Shown here piece by piece: positions 27,033-38,830 of a stretch of 64,000 nt of DNA (positions are counted from its first letter, which is position 1; every line of letters starts with the position of its first letter). The DNA lies in assembly GCA_026874595.1 (NCBI GenBank), contig CM049318.1, forward strand, positions 44,560,456 through 44,624,455, in the 5' to 3' direction. The position numbers and the translations under genes are program-made. This stretch comes from Sipunculus nudus. Lineage: Eukaryota > Annelida > Sipuncula > Golfingiida > Sipunculidae. The notes beneath the pieces were generated by a model. That model did no database searches and was not told where the DNA came from. It saw only the letters and a program-made list of their open reading frames with translations.

Positions 27033-29299
27033 AACAAATGACCAATGGGTCACTGTGCTCAGCTGAAGGTGTCAATAAGGATGATAATATCCTGGGATAT
27101 GAAACAAGAGCCCAAGCAGGGGTTAACATTAACTTTTGAAAGCACTTGCCTGACTGGGCAAGTAACAACTAGCTTTTACTTACCCTACACAAATTTTTAT
27201 TTGCCCTAAAAAAATTAATTACTTGAAGTGTATTCTAAGAAGCAAATGTTAAATGCACTTACAGCCCGTATTTTAAAATATTTAAATACAATGACCCTTT
27301 AACTTCTTATTGGTATCTGAAAGCTTGTTTCTATGGATATACAGTATCTGACACAATGAGCTCCCAGTGCTCTCTCAAAATTTATTTTCAACAATTATTT
27401 TTTATACCCTAAAAAGGGACCCCCCCCCCCTTCCCTGGAACAACAAGTTCCAGTTGTGTCACATCTTACCATCTGCTAATATATACACTTTTGTTTGTCA
27501 TCACAGCATGTTTACACAGGGAATTAAGCCAAAGCAGGCCTCAAAATTAACGGCGTCCCGCCGTCCAGAGGCCATCACAATCTAGTTTGGGACAATCATG
27601 TTTGCTGCCCAGGACGATCCTGGGACAGGGAAAACCCTCAAAAGATCTCACCGTAATTTTCATCACAGATCAACTGTATGTGTTTCACCAAGGCCAAGCT
27701 ATCAAGATAGTATTTATTTTATGTGTGGATAAAAAATGAATCTTAAAATCAACGAGTGCAATTTTTGTTTAATGTTAAAGTAATTAAATATTTAGAGCAT
27801 AAGTCTTTTTAGACTTTTCATCCTTTGCTGACCAGGTGTACATTTGCGGGTTGTTTGGAGAAATGGGCAAAGTGACATCGATCCCAGTACACCTGTCAAG
27901 AACCGCTGTTCCGATATGCCCTTAATCTGTACAAGTGGACCCTTATGTACTTGAGGGGGTCTGTCAGTTGAGAACGTAGTTCTGCACAACAGCTTTTTAT
28001 TGTGTGGGGTTAAATACTGTATAGAAAGAGATAAATATCAAATATGTTCCACTTAAGAAATGAGAAGCTCCTTCCTATCTACAAATGTGACTTCAGCCGC
28101 GAATTGTCTGACAGCTGTAATCCTTCTGTGACCTGATTTTATATCGTTTGAAATTGCCCTAAGCCAAAAAAATTTGCATTTTCCGTAAAGCCTCGTTAGT
28201 GGCCAGTTTGTGAGCACTGCAGCTAGTTGGCAATATTTGGAAGAAGTTCCATCTCTGGGCTATGAAAATGAGTGGAGATGAACCAATGACAGGACGTGCC
28301 TTCACTGTACCTGTGGTTACATGAGCCAATGGCAGGTTGGTTGTAAAAATTCACCCCTATGTGACTTCATCGCTCCTGTGGTGATTTTCATGCATATACG
28401 CTGACGGACACATGGAAACACCCCAGTTACAAAATCATATGAGTGATTTTCACACATATACTCATATACTCACACATGGGAACGCTGCTTATGATGTTAA
28501 GAATTTCAATTATAATTGAGTGATTTCATCAGTTTTGTGCCGATTATGACAGGGTTTTGCAAGCAGGCCAGTTTCTGACCAATTATTTCTATTGGCCACA
28601 GCTTATCAGAACACGCATGAAATTTTAGCAACCGTCTTATTTGGTTATGTTTCTTTTTGTGCCTTTGAAAATATATTTCATTTTATTTATAGCCTATAAA
28701 ATAAACTGATATTTCCTGACCATATGGAGTTCTTGTTTGGACGTAGACAAGATAGAGATCCACGTTACTTGCTCATCAATCATTTCAGAAAAATAAAATA
28801 TGTTCAGCATTTTTATATTCAGCATCAGGCACCATGTCAGTCGTGGATTTTTTTATTTCTAGTGCAGTTTGCTGGTTATTTACAAGAGGGTGTTTTTTTT
28901 CAAAAATGAAGAAAGAGACAACAGACTGGAAATATATATTTAGAAATAGCCTAAATGTCCATGAGTGATATTACAAAGATTAGTAAGGTCATAAGTTTCA
29001 CACAATAGCTGGTATACATCTGAGTATGATCTGAAGCAAAATGTAGATGTCTATGACTTTTTTTATTATGATCAAGCAGGGCAGATGATAACTTGCAAAA
29101 GTGACCTTGTTTTTTTTTTAAACCAAAAACAAATAGAAATAAATATCCTGAAATTTTTGGGCACTTATATGGTTATACTTTATACAAATAGAGCATACAT
29201 GGTTATTTATATTGTTAGCTTTCAATTACTTTTTTTCAAAATTACACCATCAAGCAAATTCGTGGAATTAATGTCCCTTTCTTTGGGCTCTTGTTTTTC
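27033..29299. mobile_element. Left end of an AACAAG element and undefined DNA
   Basis: AACAAATGACCAATGGGTCA followed by CTGTGCTCAGCTGAAGG (27033) is a D-type left end, and AACAAGAGCCCAAGCAGG follows at 27103. Neither 3' end could be placed. On the minus strand another AACAAGAGCCC start lies at 29297. No gene is recognisable in 27130-29280. Confidence 0.45.
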
Positions 29300-29651
29300 A
29301 TGACAGACAGCCAACAGACGGAAGCCAGACACTCCACATCCAATCCCAACGAAGGTGAGCATGAGAGCAACCACAGATCCAAATTTGAATGAAATTGGAT
29401 AATTTTTAGGAAAGTTATCGCACAGAAACAAAAACCTGATGGAAAGACAGACAGAAGCCAGACACTCCAAAACCTATCCCAAGCAAGGTAAGCATGAGAC
29501 CAATCACTGACACAAATTTAAATGAAATCAGATAATATTTAGGAAAGGTATCGCACAGAAATGGAAACCTGACGGACAAAATAACAGACAGACACTCCAA
29601 AACCAATCCTAACCAAGGTAAGCATGAGAGCAATCACTGACCAAAATTTGA
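29300..29651 (+). repeat. ~150-bp satellite, about two monomers
   Basis: Same unit as 6120-7655, with CCAATCCCAACGAAGG, GCATGAGAGCAACCACAGAT and the GACAGACAGAAGCCAGACAC spacer. Interrupted at 29652 by element L. Confidence 0.85.
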
Positions 29652-32112
29652 ATACAAGTGACCCATGGGTCATGACGCTCAGCTGCCAAGCATGACCTGT
29701 GACATCATGGACTGAGATTCACAACTTCCAGTCAAATTTTGAAGAACCAATTTGCCAATTTGTTGAAAATTTTCTATGACAACAGAAATATATATCACCT
29801 ATGTCTGGTTAAAACACAGTGAATTGATGGTCTGAGGAAAATGCATGATTGTTAAGCTATCAGGAACTATTCCAACAGCTTGCTTGAAACCTGTCAGTCT
29901 CAAAAGGAACACCACAAAGGGCAAATATAAGATCAAAATATATAGCAAAAATCAAGGAAATACATGCAAGAATTATTGAGAAACAGGTGCTTCTGTGTGA
30001 ATTTTTATTCAATACAAGCCAACTGTACTGCACTTTTATAAATGATGGTAATATTTATTCAGAAATATTTGACCCAATTCTTTACAAGATTACATAAATA
30101 TACATCCAACTGCATTCACTTTAACTGTTCTTGAGATAAAATGATCAAAAGGAATTAAAAGATGGTTGCCTGGTGTCCATATTGGACTTCTTACAAGTCT
30201 GAAATCAGACAACAAACATTCTCTAAATCGGACCAAACATTAAAGAAAAATTACTGAAACTGCACTGAAGAAAGAATTTCTAAGGTGGCTAACTGGCAGA
30301 CATAATGGATTTCTGACAAGTATGACATTTGATATCCCACATTCTCCAATAAGAGACCAAACTTGGGGCAAATTATCCAGTAATGGATGCCCAAAATAAT
30401 TCAAAAGGTATGTCCAGGCCCTCATATCAGATTTAAAGATATGCAATTGTAAAAAGTGTAAGTCCAATATTTTTTATTATCACTCTGCTTTTCAATGGGG
30501 TCAGCAGGGTAGGTAAACTGCCAAACCTGAAAGAAAAGAAATGCAGAAAGCATGACTAAGAGTCTTGAAATAAAACAAAAAGCCATCCTAAATCAAGGTA
30601 CACATCCACATATTATGAGAACAAACACTTGCTTTTATATGTGGTGATATATATTAAAATATTCAGATATCTAGGAAACCAAGTTTATTGCTAGGATTCC
30701 ATAAAATAAACTGCAAAATGTTCCCATCATCTTATAAATCAGTAGCTAAACCTTAATACTATACTCTCATAGTCTTAATGCCTGGCTGAAGCATTCTGAC
30801 AACAGTGTTTTTGTTATGAAGCAACGAGGTACTTATCACTGAGCCTTATCACTTAATAGGCTGATACAAAAGGGAGTCATATGTCACCAGTGTCACTCAC
30901 AATTACAGCCACACAGGGAGATGTACCAGCTGGAGTGGGATGGTTATATATACAAGAAAAATAGAGATGGTCTATAAAATAAGTAATTGTGAACATCCCT
31001 GACCTATGACCTTGGCCTTTTGCCCATATATCAACTGGATTCTTTCTAAATGATGGGTAACTACTGACCACTTAAATCTGGTGTAATTACTTTGCAACCA
31101 ATGGGTGAATAACTTTGACCTGCAACCTTTAACCTGCTGACCAGCTGACCCCAAAATCAATAAGTTATTTATTCAAGCAAAAAGACCCATAAATATGAAG
31201 TTTGAGTCAAACTGAGTGATGCATTGATGTGGAATATGTGAAAGACTGAAGGTTTGGGTTGAACAGTTACACTTGAAATATGCTCACAAGCATTTAGAAC
31301 AATTAAATATTGTGACCTTGACCTTTGACTTTTTGACCTCAACATCAATAGGCTTCTTCCCTTGTTGGTATTAAGTAAGCCATATATGACAGATTGAAGG
31401 TACAGATTGAAAAGTTTGCCTGAAAAAGACTCCACGCAAGAAGTGGGTGCTGTGAACTTGACCTTTGACCTCAAAATCAACAGGTCTTTTCCCCTGTTGG
31501 CAGAGAAGCGATATCAGTGCTGGAAGGTTTGGAATGAAAAGTCTAGCTTGAAATGTGTCCACAACCTTTTCAAAGAAGTGGATCCTGTGACCCTGACCTT
31601 TGACCTTGTGACCTCAAAATCTATAGGATTCTTCTCCAACTTAGTAGGTGAGCTATATGTGAAAGATCAAAGAATTGGGATGAAAGGGTTGGCTTAAAAT
31701 GCATCCACAGGCTTTTCAAAGAAGAGGCCCCTGTGACCTTGACCTTTGACCTTTTGACCTCAAAAAAATTATGGTTCTTCCCCTGTTGGTAGGTGAGCTG
31801 TATGTGAAAGATGGAAGGTTTAGGATGAAAATTTTGTCTCAAAGAGTTATTTCTGGGGGGTGCAAACACACCCCATAACTTCGAAAATATAGGTCGCAGT
31901 GACCTAATTTCAGGTTTGCAAGGAGATCTTTTTATAACCTCTAAGACTGCATAGGGTTCATGGCCCTAGCCCCTACGGTTACGATTTGTGCCCTGCTAAC
32001 GGACGGACGGCCGGCCGGACGGCCGGACGGACGGCCGGACGGACAGACGGAAGGACGCCGGACAAAGACCCATCGCTATAGCCCAGCATGACTGAAAGTC
32101 AGCTGAGCTAAA
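29652..32112 (+). mobile_element. Element L, with ~143-bp TGACCTTTGACC monomers
   Basis: The left end is TACAAGTGACCCATGGGTCA, then TGACGCTCAGCTG. The right end is GTCAGCTGAGCTAAAAAA after an unusually long GACG/GCCG microsatellite (31998-32060). Monomers with TGACCTTGACCTTTGACC recur at about 31313, 31455, 31593 and 31738. No coding region is supported. Confidence 0.8.
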
Positions 32113-32395
32113 AAAGCCTGGGGATTATTATCTAAATTCTTGATTTATTTAAGAAGATTTTCTGTATCTGCTTTAGTTGTGCTGGAATAAACGATTTTTT
32201 GTTAAAAATTAAAATTAAATTAAAATTCTTACAAATTCAAACCTGTTCCACGGAAACAAAGTTTATTTTCACCAAACTATAGAGCATTTTCTTAGCTTTC
32301 AGAAAATGTATACTTTAGGGGGTATTAAAGCATAAGATTGTTCCATGCAAAGGAAAAACTGAAACAAAGTCAGGTCAGGTGGGAGGACCAGTCGT
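32113..32395. other. No recognisable feature
   Basis: A+T-rich DNA without repeats matched elsewhere in the window and without coding signal. Confidence 0.5.
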
Positions 32396-32995
32396 GCCAC
32401 CTTAATTTCTCAAAGGAACGAAGTCGCAAAGACCCAGTTTTCGGCTTGGTAGGAGATCTTGGTGACATCTAACATTATGCCGAATTTGGATTCCTAGGTC
32501 TTACGGTTTCAAAATGTGCCACATCTACGGATGGACGGACAAGACGACGGACAATGGACCAAGACTATAGCTCAGATGACTTATGGTCAGCTGAGCTAAA
32601 AAAATGTGCCATGGTCAAAGTTGGGCAAAACTTAAGGTACTGATTTTATTTTTATGCTAATAACTTAAAAATTTACAAAATTCAGATCTAAATAGGAAAT
32701 ATATAGAAGAACATTTACAGTAAATTTAAGAAAAACAGATAAGTGGTTTTGATATTAGGCAGTCCTGAAGTGTGATAATGGATTTTTAAATTATAACTGA
32801 GGTTTTCTCTTAATTTCTCAAATGGACAAAGTCACAGTGACCCAGTTTTCGGTTTGGTAGGAGATTATGGGGACATCTAACAGTATGCCAAATTTTTTAT
32901 TCGTAGGTCTGACAGTTTCAAAACGTGCCTGTCTAACAGATAGACAGAGGGACAATGAACAATAGTCACTGTCTTATAGTCAGCTGAGCTAAAAA
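32396..32995 (+). repeat. Two 3'-end fragments of the AGCTCAG family in series
   Basis: 32403-32602 holds the last ~200 bp of a copy, ending GCTGAGCTAAAAAA. 32603-32995 follows with the preceding block (ATGTGCCATGGTCAAAGTTG) and a second end GTCAGCTGAGCTAAAAAC. Probably the first inserted into the second, in the same A-run used elsewhere. Confidence 0.7.
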
Positions 32996-33028
32996 CGGAA
33001 ACCAGTACTTGCTAACCATAATGTGTAG

Positions 33029-33314
33029 TACTTTTGTACTACAACAAGATTTCCTGAGGCCATTCCTCATAGAAATACAAAATCACAGCATATTGCCAAA
33101 GCTTTAGTCAGATTTGTTGCATTGTTTGGAATGCCTAAAGAGATTCAATCAGATCAGGGTACAAATCTTACTTCTGGATTATTCCAACAGTTAGCTAATG
33201 AGTTAGGTGTGCATCAAATTATTTTGAGTGCCTATCATCCAATATCTCAACAAACAGGATTGGGTCAAAGGTGTTCCACTTTCGTTATTTGCAGTCAGAG
33301 ATTCAGTGAAAGAA
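33029..33314 (+). pseudogene. Ty3/gypsy integrase core fragment
   Basis: The frame is open from 33029 and reads RFPEAIPHR, ALVRFVALFGMPKEIQSDQG, TNLTS, ELGVHQI and SAYHP. The D of IQSDQG is the second catalytic Asp of a DD35E integrase core; the region up to SAYHP is the classic gypsy pattern. After about 33267 the frame shifts and a few dozen residues, including the usual region of the catalytic Glu, are shortened. VPLSLFAVRDS, which belongs further downstream in integrase, then appears in another frame (from 33273). Reverse transcriptase sequence follows at once, which is the wrong order for one pol gene. It is a dead copy. Confidence 0.88.
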
Positions 33315-33437
33315 AAATTACAGCATTTGTCATGCCCTTCAGATTGAAAAACAATGGAGCCCCATTCTAAAGGCTCATGAATAAATGCATCTATAACCTT
33401 ACAGGGTGTTGAAGCATATACTGATGATATGATTGTA
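33306..33437 (+). pseudogene. Ty3/gypsy reverse transcriptase, palm piece ending at the YxDD box
   Basis: Residues FVMPFRLKN and RLMNK (33318-33385), then GVEAYTDDMIV in another frame, match the gypsy palm from the FxVMPFGLxNAP region to the catalytic Y-x-D-D box (about 33417-33428). There is an in-frame stop at 33368 and a frameshift near 33396. The reading breaks at 33437, where a DNA transposon begins; the next residues of the same domain are found 3.58 kb away at 37021. Confidence 0.88.
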
Positions 33438-33671
33438 CCATAAAAATGCACATATAAGTCGACCTTGCATATAAATAGAGTATAATTTTTCAGGGTAAAT
33501 ATCAGGTAAATTTTTTTTCAAACCATTCTGGAGGTCAAAACAGGTCAGAAGCAGCATACATGACCATCGAGAGTTGTATGACAGGCCACTCAGGGAAAGA
33601 TGAATTGCATGACTGGCCACTCGTTTTTTTACACTGATGACACTCCAATATATTTAAAACTAAAATTGACA

Positions 33672-35703
33672 TTTGTTTTGTGGTGCAATCCAGTGAAAAA
33701 CTAGGCATTTCTTGGCACCGCAGGTGCCAGAGTATCCCCAGACATAGTAGGCCTCCCCCCTTTAAGAACAGACCCCCATTTTTAGCAGCATATACTGACA
33801 CTTGGCATATTTATTGTTTCTTCCATCTAACAATCCACAATCTTGTTGAAGATGTTGGTCCTGTGACCTTGATCTTTTTAAAGATGTGTCCTGTGACCTT
33901 TGACCTTATGACCCCAAAATCAATTTGGGTCTTGCTTTTCCAATGGGACATATGCAAGTCAAGTTTGAAATCTATACATCAATAAAGCAGGAATTGTCAT
34001 CCAGAAACTAATTTTTTTGGACAGATGGCTCCTGTGACCTTCACCTTTGACCTTGTGACCTCAAAATTGATAGTGTTCTTTCTCTCTTGGCAGGAGAACT
34101 ATATGTGCAAGATGAAAGATCTGAGATGAAATGTTTGGCTGAAAATGCATCCACATCTTTTTAAAGATGTGTCCTGTGACCTTGACCTTTGACCTCATGA
34201 CCCCAAAATCAATTTTGGTCTTGCTTTTCCAATGGGACATATACAAGTCAAGTTTGAAATCCATACATCAATAAAAGCAGGAATTATCATCCAGAAACTA
34301 ATTTTTGCACAGATGGCTCCTGTGACCTTCACCTTTGACCTTGGGACCTCAAAATTGATAGGGTTCTTCCTCTCTTGGCAGGTGAACTATATGTGCGAGA
34401 TGAAAGATCTGAGATGAAATGTTTGGCTGAAAATGCATCCACATCTTTTTAAAGATGTGTCCTGTGACCTTGTCCTTTGACCCTTAATCAATTTGGGTCT
34501 TGCTTTTCAATGGGACATATACAAGTCAAGTTTGAAATCCATACATCAATAAAAGCAGGAATTATCATCCAGAAACTAATTTTTGGACAGATGGCTCCTG
34601 TGACCTTCACCTTTGAACTTGTGACCTCAAAACTGATAGGGGTCTTCCTCTATTGGCAGATGACTTATATGTGCAAGATGAAAGGTCTGAGATGAAATGT
34701 TTGGCTGAAAATGCATCCACAATCTTTTTAAAGATGTCCTTTGACCTTGACCTTTGACCTCATGACCCCAAAATCAATTGGAGTCTTGCTTTTCCAATGG
34801 GACATATATAAGTCAAATTTGAAATCAATACATCAATAAAAGCAGGAATTATCATCCAGAAACTAATTTTTTGACAGATAGCTCCTTTGGCCATTGACCT
34901 TTGACCTTGTGACCCCAAAATTTATATGGATCATCTACTATTGGCAAGTGAGCTATATATTCAAGATGGAAGACCTGGGATGAAAGTTTGGCTTAAAATG
35001 CATCCACAGTATCTTTTAAAACGCCAGTCCAGTGACCTTGACCTTTGACCTCATGACCCTAGAACCTATAGGGTTCTTACTTTAGTGGTGGGCCATACAT
35101 AAGTCATGTTTGAAATCCATATGCCTATCAACACTGGAGATATCATAAGAGGTGTGTGATTTTAACCATATTATATATGGCAATATTCAAGGTCAAGGCC
35201 ACTATCATAGGAAAGGTCATGACCCCAATTTAAATATACACCATCCCATAACCCATACCTATGTATATGCAAAATATAAAAGAAATCTGTCCATTAGTTT
35301 TTGACTTATAATGCTCACAGTACTGTAAGGTGGCAATTTTGGGGGTATTAAACGGCACGAAAACAAGTAAAGAATAATAGGTGGCGCCACCAGTTTCTGG
35401 AACATGACAACCCTATCCATGATCTTCCATCAAGTTGTTTTTGGGATAAATCCATGCAAGATTTCTTGAGATATTAAAGAATTTGTGTGATTTTCCCCAA
35501 AATTGGACCTATTCAAGGTCAAGGACACTCTCCTAGTTAAGGTCATGACCTCATTTTAAATAGGAGTTGTCCTCTTACCCATATCTATACATATACCAAG
35601 TTTGGTAAAGTTCCGTGAAATATTTTTTGGGTTATATGCGGTGGCGGCGGCGGGACCGGTATGAAAACATAGTATCCCCCGACTTTGTCTGGGGATACAA
35701 TTA
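33672..35703 (+). mobile_element. Repeat A: hairpin-ended element with GTATCCCCAGACA subterminal inverted repeats
   Basis: The left part has GGCATTTCTTGGCACCGCAG and AGTATCCCCAGACATAGTA. The right end, TATCCCCCGACTTTGTCTGG plus GGATACA, is a hairpin whose reverse complement repeats the left motif. A shorter relative with the same start and end lies at 37790-38800 (repeat B). Both share GGTCATGACCCCAATTTAA and CAAGGTCAAGGCCAC. Ends are placed only approximately. Confidence 0.65.
33840..35060 (+). repeat. Tandem array of ~143-bp TGACCTTTGACC units with ~285-bp higher order
   Basis: Units recur at about 33870, 34033, 34171, 34320, 34460, 34600, 34735, 34885 and 35030. Odd and even units differ: GATGGCTCCTGTGACCTTCA at 34026, 34313 and 34593 alternates with AAGATGTGTCCTGTGACCTT, a dimeric higher-order repeat. 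The monomer is related to that in element L. Confidence 0.85.
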
Positions 35704-36233
35704 TTGGGCATCATAAAGATTCTAAGATAAATAAATATAACAGGTCCATACTTTAAGTGTGTATTGCAAAAATGAAGATCATCTGACACCCAGAATTGGC
35801 AGGTGGTCGATAAAAGAAAAGCCAAGGATTTCTCATACTTCTGTCATTGCTCATTAGTTTTAAACTTCTAATGATTGTTTGTGTCAGATATCAAATAAAA
35901 CATTACTATTTATGTGTCTTAATTAAAACAGGACAGTTGCTGATGTATCTATATTTTATATAATCTAAATTGTTAAGAAAGCACAAAGTTGGACCTTGGA
36001 AGTCTCATGAAAAGGCCACGTGACAGTGCAATCTGTCCTCAGCATGTTGATATACGTCGATCAAGGGCAGTATTTTTATTGTCAGAGATTTTTATTATAT
36101 ATTCTGTGAAAACACAAGGCCGTAAACGACAGTTTAATTCAAGTTTTAATTAACCCAGGTCTTCCTTGCCTTGTCAGACGGACGTAACGGTGAACAATTA
36201 CATAACTGCATATATGCAGTGTAGGTATCCAGC

Positions 36234-36371
36234 ATGGCGAACCGCAGGGATAGAGCACAAAAGCCAGGGCTACATGCGGAAAAAACGTCTTTCTTTGACC
36301 AAACTCCATTTCCTGTCTTTTTAATTCAAGTTTTCGTGAGTATAGCCTTTATTTCACAGTCTGTTGAGTAA
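36234..36371 (+). CDS. Possible first exon or short ORF inside the 3.58-kb transposon
   Basis: ATG at 36234 is in fair context (CCAGCATGG) and opens 45 codons starting MANRRDRAQKPGLHAEKTSF. A strong donor-like GTGAGTATAG follows TTCAAGTTTTC at 36336, so codons up to about 34 could be an exon, and the residues after that intron. I do not recognise the peptide and found no matching acceptor or further exon, so this may be chance. It is the only frame in the transposon that looks composed like a gene. Confidence 0.2.
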   Translation: MANRRDRAQKPGLHAEKTSFFDQTPFPVFLIQVFVSIAFISQSVE

Positions 36372-37018
36372 TAATTCTGACTAAGTCTTGCAGGTTTTGT
36401 GTTCTATTGTTCATTGCGATATTGATGTCAGGTTAAACTTCAGTCTTTTTTCCCCAGAGGTTTTCTCAGGGCCGCAGTCATTCACTAGGATTTGGGGTAA
36501 ATTTTAAGTAGGAACTCCCCCCCCCCCCCCCCCTTCCCCCATCTAGTACACAGGTGCCCAGTGTGACCTAGTTTGGGGCTTCTTGCGACAGGCAGCCATC
36601 CACATACTGGTTGAGTGCTAATCAGGATCTTTTGTCACCTGTCTGTAGTTCAGATACCACGGGCGCGGGCTTTTACCATTTACATGTTTGCTAGCTAACG
36701 CAAGTACCAAATGTTGTTGAGCAATTCTGTAAGAGAATTGGATGTCGAATACACTGGGGTCGATGCCCTTGATTAAATCCAAATTGATTAAGCAATACTC
36801 GTGCCTTTAGTATTCGTACTTAATCGACTGCAAATGAAGCTCATATTTACAACTAGGCGCGGGGCACTTCCTGGTTGTCAGCAACCATGTATAAATTTTT
36901 TACTAAGTTCATGCAAAATTTGGCCTCTCAGGCACAGACCCACACATAAGTTGACTCCTCTTTCTTGGATTAATTTTTTTTAAACAAATTTCTTGACATA
37001 TACACAGGTTTTTTACGG

Positions 37019-37507
37019 TATACAGCAATACTTGGGAAGAACATTTACAGAGGTTGAAGAGATTTTTTCAAAGATTAGCTGAAGCTAACCTCAAAATTTA
37101 CTTGGCAAAAAGTGATTTTGGGAAGGTCAAAGTAATTTACTTGGGTCATATCATAGGACAAGGTGATGAAGAACTGGTCCAAGCTAAAACTGAGGCTATC
37201 ATGAATTTCCAAAGGCCCTCATCAAAAAAGGGTTTACAAAGATTTTTAGGAATGACAGGATATTACAGAAACCTTTGTAAAAACTTTGCTGAGATAACTG
37301 CCCCACTCACAAATCTTTTAAAGAAACGGGAAATGTTTCTTTGGACTCTATGCAAATTTAAGTCTTTCATGGTCAATGCTCCCATACTGAAAGCATCTGA
37401 TTTTGACAGGGACTTTAAATTAGCTGTTGATGCTAGTAAGCAGGCTGCTGGCATGATCTTAATACTGGAAGAGGAACAAGGAATTGATTATCCAGTATGT
37501 TTTTTTC
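37019..37507 (+). pseudogene. Ty3/gypsy reverse transcriptase C-terminal part (thumb) and start of RNase H
   Basis: The frame begins directly after the TA and reads TWEEHLQRL, AKSDFGKVKVIYLGHIIGQG, FLGMTGYYRNLCKNFAEITA, PLTNLLKK and FKLAVDASKQAAGMIL. These are the LGHxI and GLxGYYRxFIxxFS regions of gypsy RT and the first Asp block (VDAS) of RNase H. It continues the palm piece at 33306-33437. The frame ends near 37500 in a T-run, where a shift moves RNase H to another frame. A deletion is visible around W-x-W (FLWTLCKFKSF is shorter than usual). Confidence 0.92.
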
Positions 37508-37773
37508 TCAAAGAAGTTCAAAGATTATCAAAGAAATTATTCAACTGTTGAGAAAGAAGTACTGGCACTTATCTTGGCATTGCAATATTTTGAGGTTTAT
37601 GTAAGAATGGTGTTCACAACCCACTGGTGTTCTTGAGTTAAATGAAAAAAAAGAAGAGAAGATTGTTAAATTGGAGTGCTCTTACAAGAGTACGATATTA
37701 TTGTAAAGCACTTAAGAGGTAGAGTTAATATGATAGCAGACGCATTATCAAGATGTAAATTTAGAGATCAGTA
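37508..37773 (+). pseudogene. Ty3/gypsy RNase H C-terminal part
   Basis: In the shifted frame: SKKFKDYQRNYSTVEKEVLA, LILALQYFEVYV, later LNWSVL-like sequence in another frame and HLRGRVNMIADALSR at about 37708-37753. This is the usual end of RNase H and the tether to integrase. Stops (TGA near 37634, TAA near 37642) and small indels make it nonfunctional. Repeat B replaces the expected integrase sequence downstream. Confidence 0.88.
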
Positions 37774-37789
37774 ATGGAAATTTGTTGAG

Positions 37790-38800
37790 GAGTTTAATGC
37801 TACAGGAAGGTGTTTGTAAACTAGACATTTCTTTGCATCAGAGATGCCATAGTTTGCCCAGACAATTAATCCCCCACCCCTTCAAAAATATACCCCTATC
37901 TTCAGAAGCATACATCACAAGGGTTTCTTCAGGTGTGAACTTCAAAACCAAGGTTAAGGCCACTAGTCTCTTTCAACAACTTAAAATCTGACATCTTTCA
38001 TTTTGATGTTCTGATACATACTTCTATCAACTTGAGAAACAACATTTTTCACCAAATTTGGGAATATGCAAAGTCAAAGCAACTCTAATAGGAAAGGTCA
38101 TGACCCCAATTTAATATAAATCATCCCATAACCCATGTCTATGTATATGCCTAATATGAAAAAAATCTGTTCATAAGTTTTTGACTTATAATGCTCACAG
38201 TACTGTTATGCGGCAATGATGGGGGTATTAAATGACAAGAAAACAAGAAAAGGATAAATATGGAAATATTCAAGGTCAAGGCCACCCTCATAGTAAAAGG
38301 TAATGACCCCAATTTTAATATACCTCATTCCATAATCCATATCTATGTTTATGCATAATATGGAAGAAATCTTTCCATGAGTTTTTTATTTATAATGTGC
38401 ACAGTACTGTCAAGAGGCAATGAAGGGGGTATTAAAAGGTGGGAAAACAAGAAAAACAAAATAGTTGGCACCACCGGTTTTTGGTTAATGATAACGCTAT
38501 CCAAGATCTTCGGTCAACTTAATTTTTTTATCAATCCATGCAATTTTCTTTAGATATTTAAGAATTTGTGTGATTTTCCCCAAAAATAGATTTATTCAAG
38601 GTCAAGGTCACACTCCTGGAAAAGGTTATGACCCCATTTTAAAAAGACTTTGTCCTCTCACCCATATCTATGCACATGTTACCTTTGGTAAAGATCTGTG
38701 AACTATTTTTTGAGTTATCACGCAGATAAGATTTATCTGCGGCGGAAGATCCATCATAAAACCATGGTATCCCCCGACTTTGTCTGTGGATACAATTAAT
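37790..38800 (+). mobile_element. Repeat B, shorter relative of repeat A
   Basis: The start (ACATTTCTTTGCATCAGAGA...TTGCCCAGACAATTAATCCC) and the end (GGTATCCCCCGACTTTGTCT...GGATACAATTA) correspond to repeat A. The ~1.2-kb tandem array of A is absent; instead GGTCATGACCCCAATTTAA units recur at 38095 and in altered form at 38303. It lies just downstream of the gypsy RNase H. Confidence 0.65.
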
Positions 38801-38830
38801 GCAGTAGCTTAAGAGCAGTGAAAGATACTT

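Larger units (their letters stand above)
33438..37018. mobile_element. 3.58-kb DNA transposon inserted in the gypsy RT gene
   Basis: The left end is CCATAAAAATGCACATATAA followed by GTCGACC. The right end, as reverse complement, is CCGTAAAAAACCTGTGTATA with AGTCAACTTATGTG nearby. Outer ends share CCRTAAAAA. TA flanks both sides (33436-33437 and 37019-37020); removing one TA plus the element restores an uninterrupted junction in the RT gene, so boundaries and TA duplication are firm. A TA target points to a Tc1/mariner-like or similar family, but no transposase is recognisable; a short spliced-looking frame lies at 36234. The interior is largely a nested repeat (33672-35703). A C-tract lies at 36519-36533. 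Confidence 0.85.
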
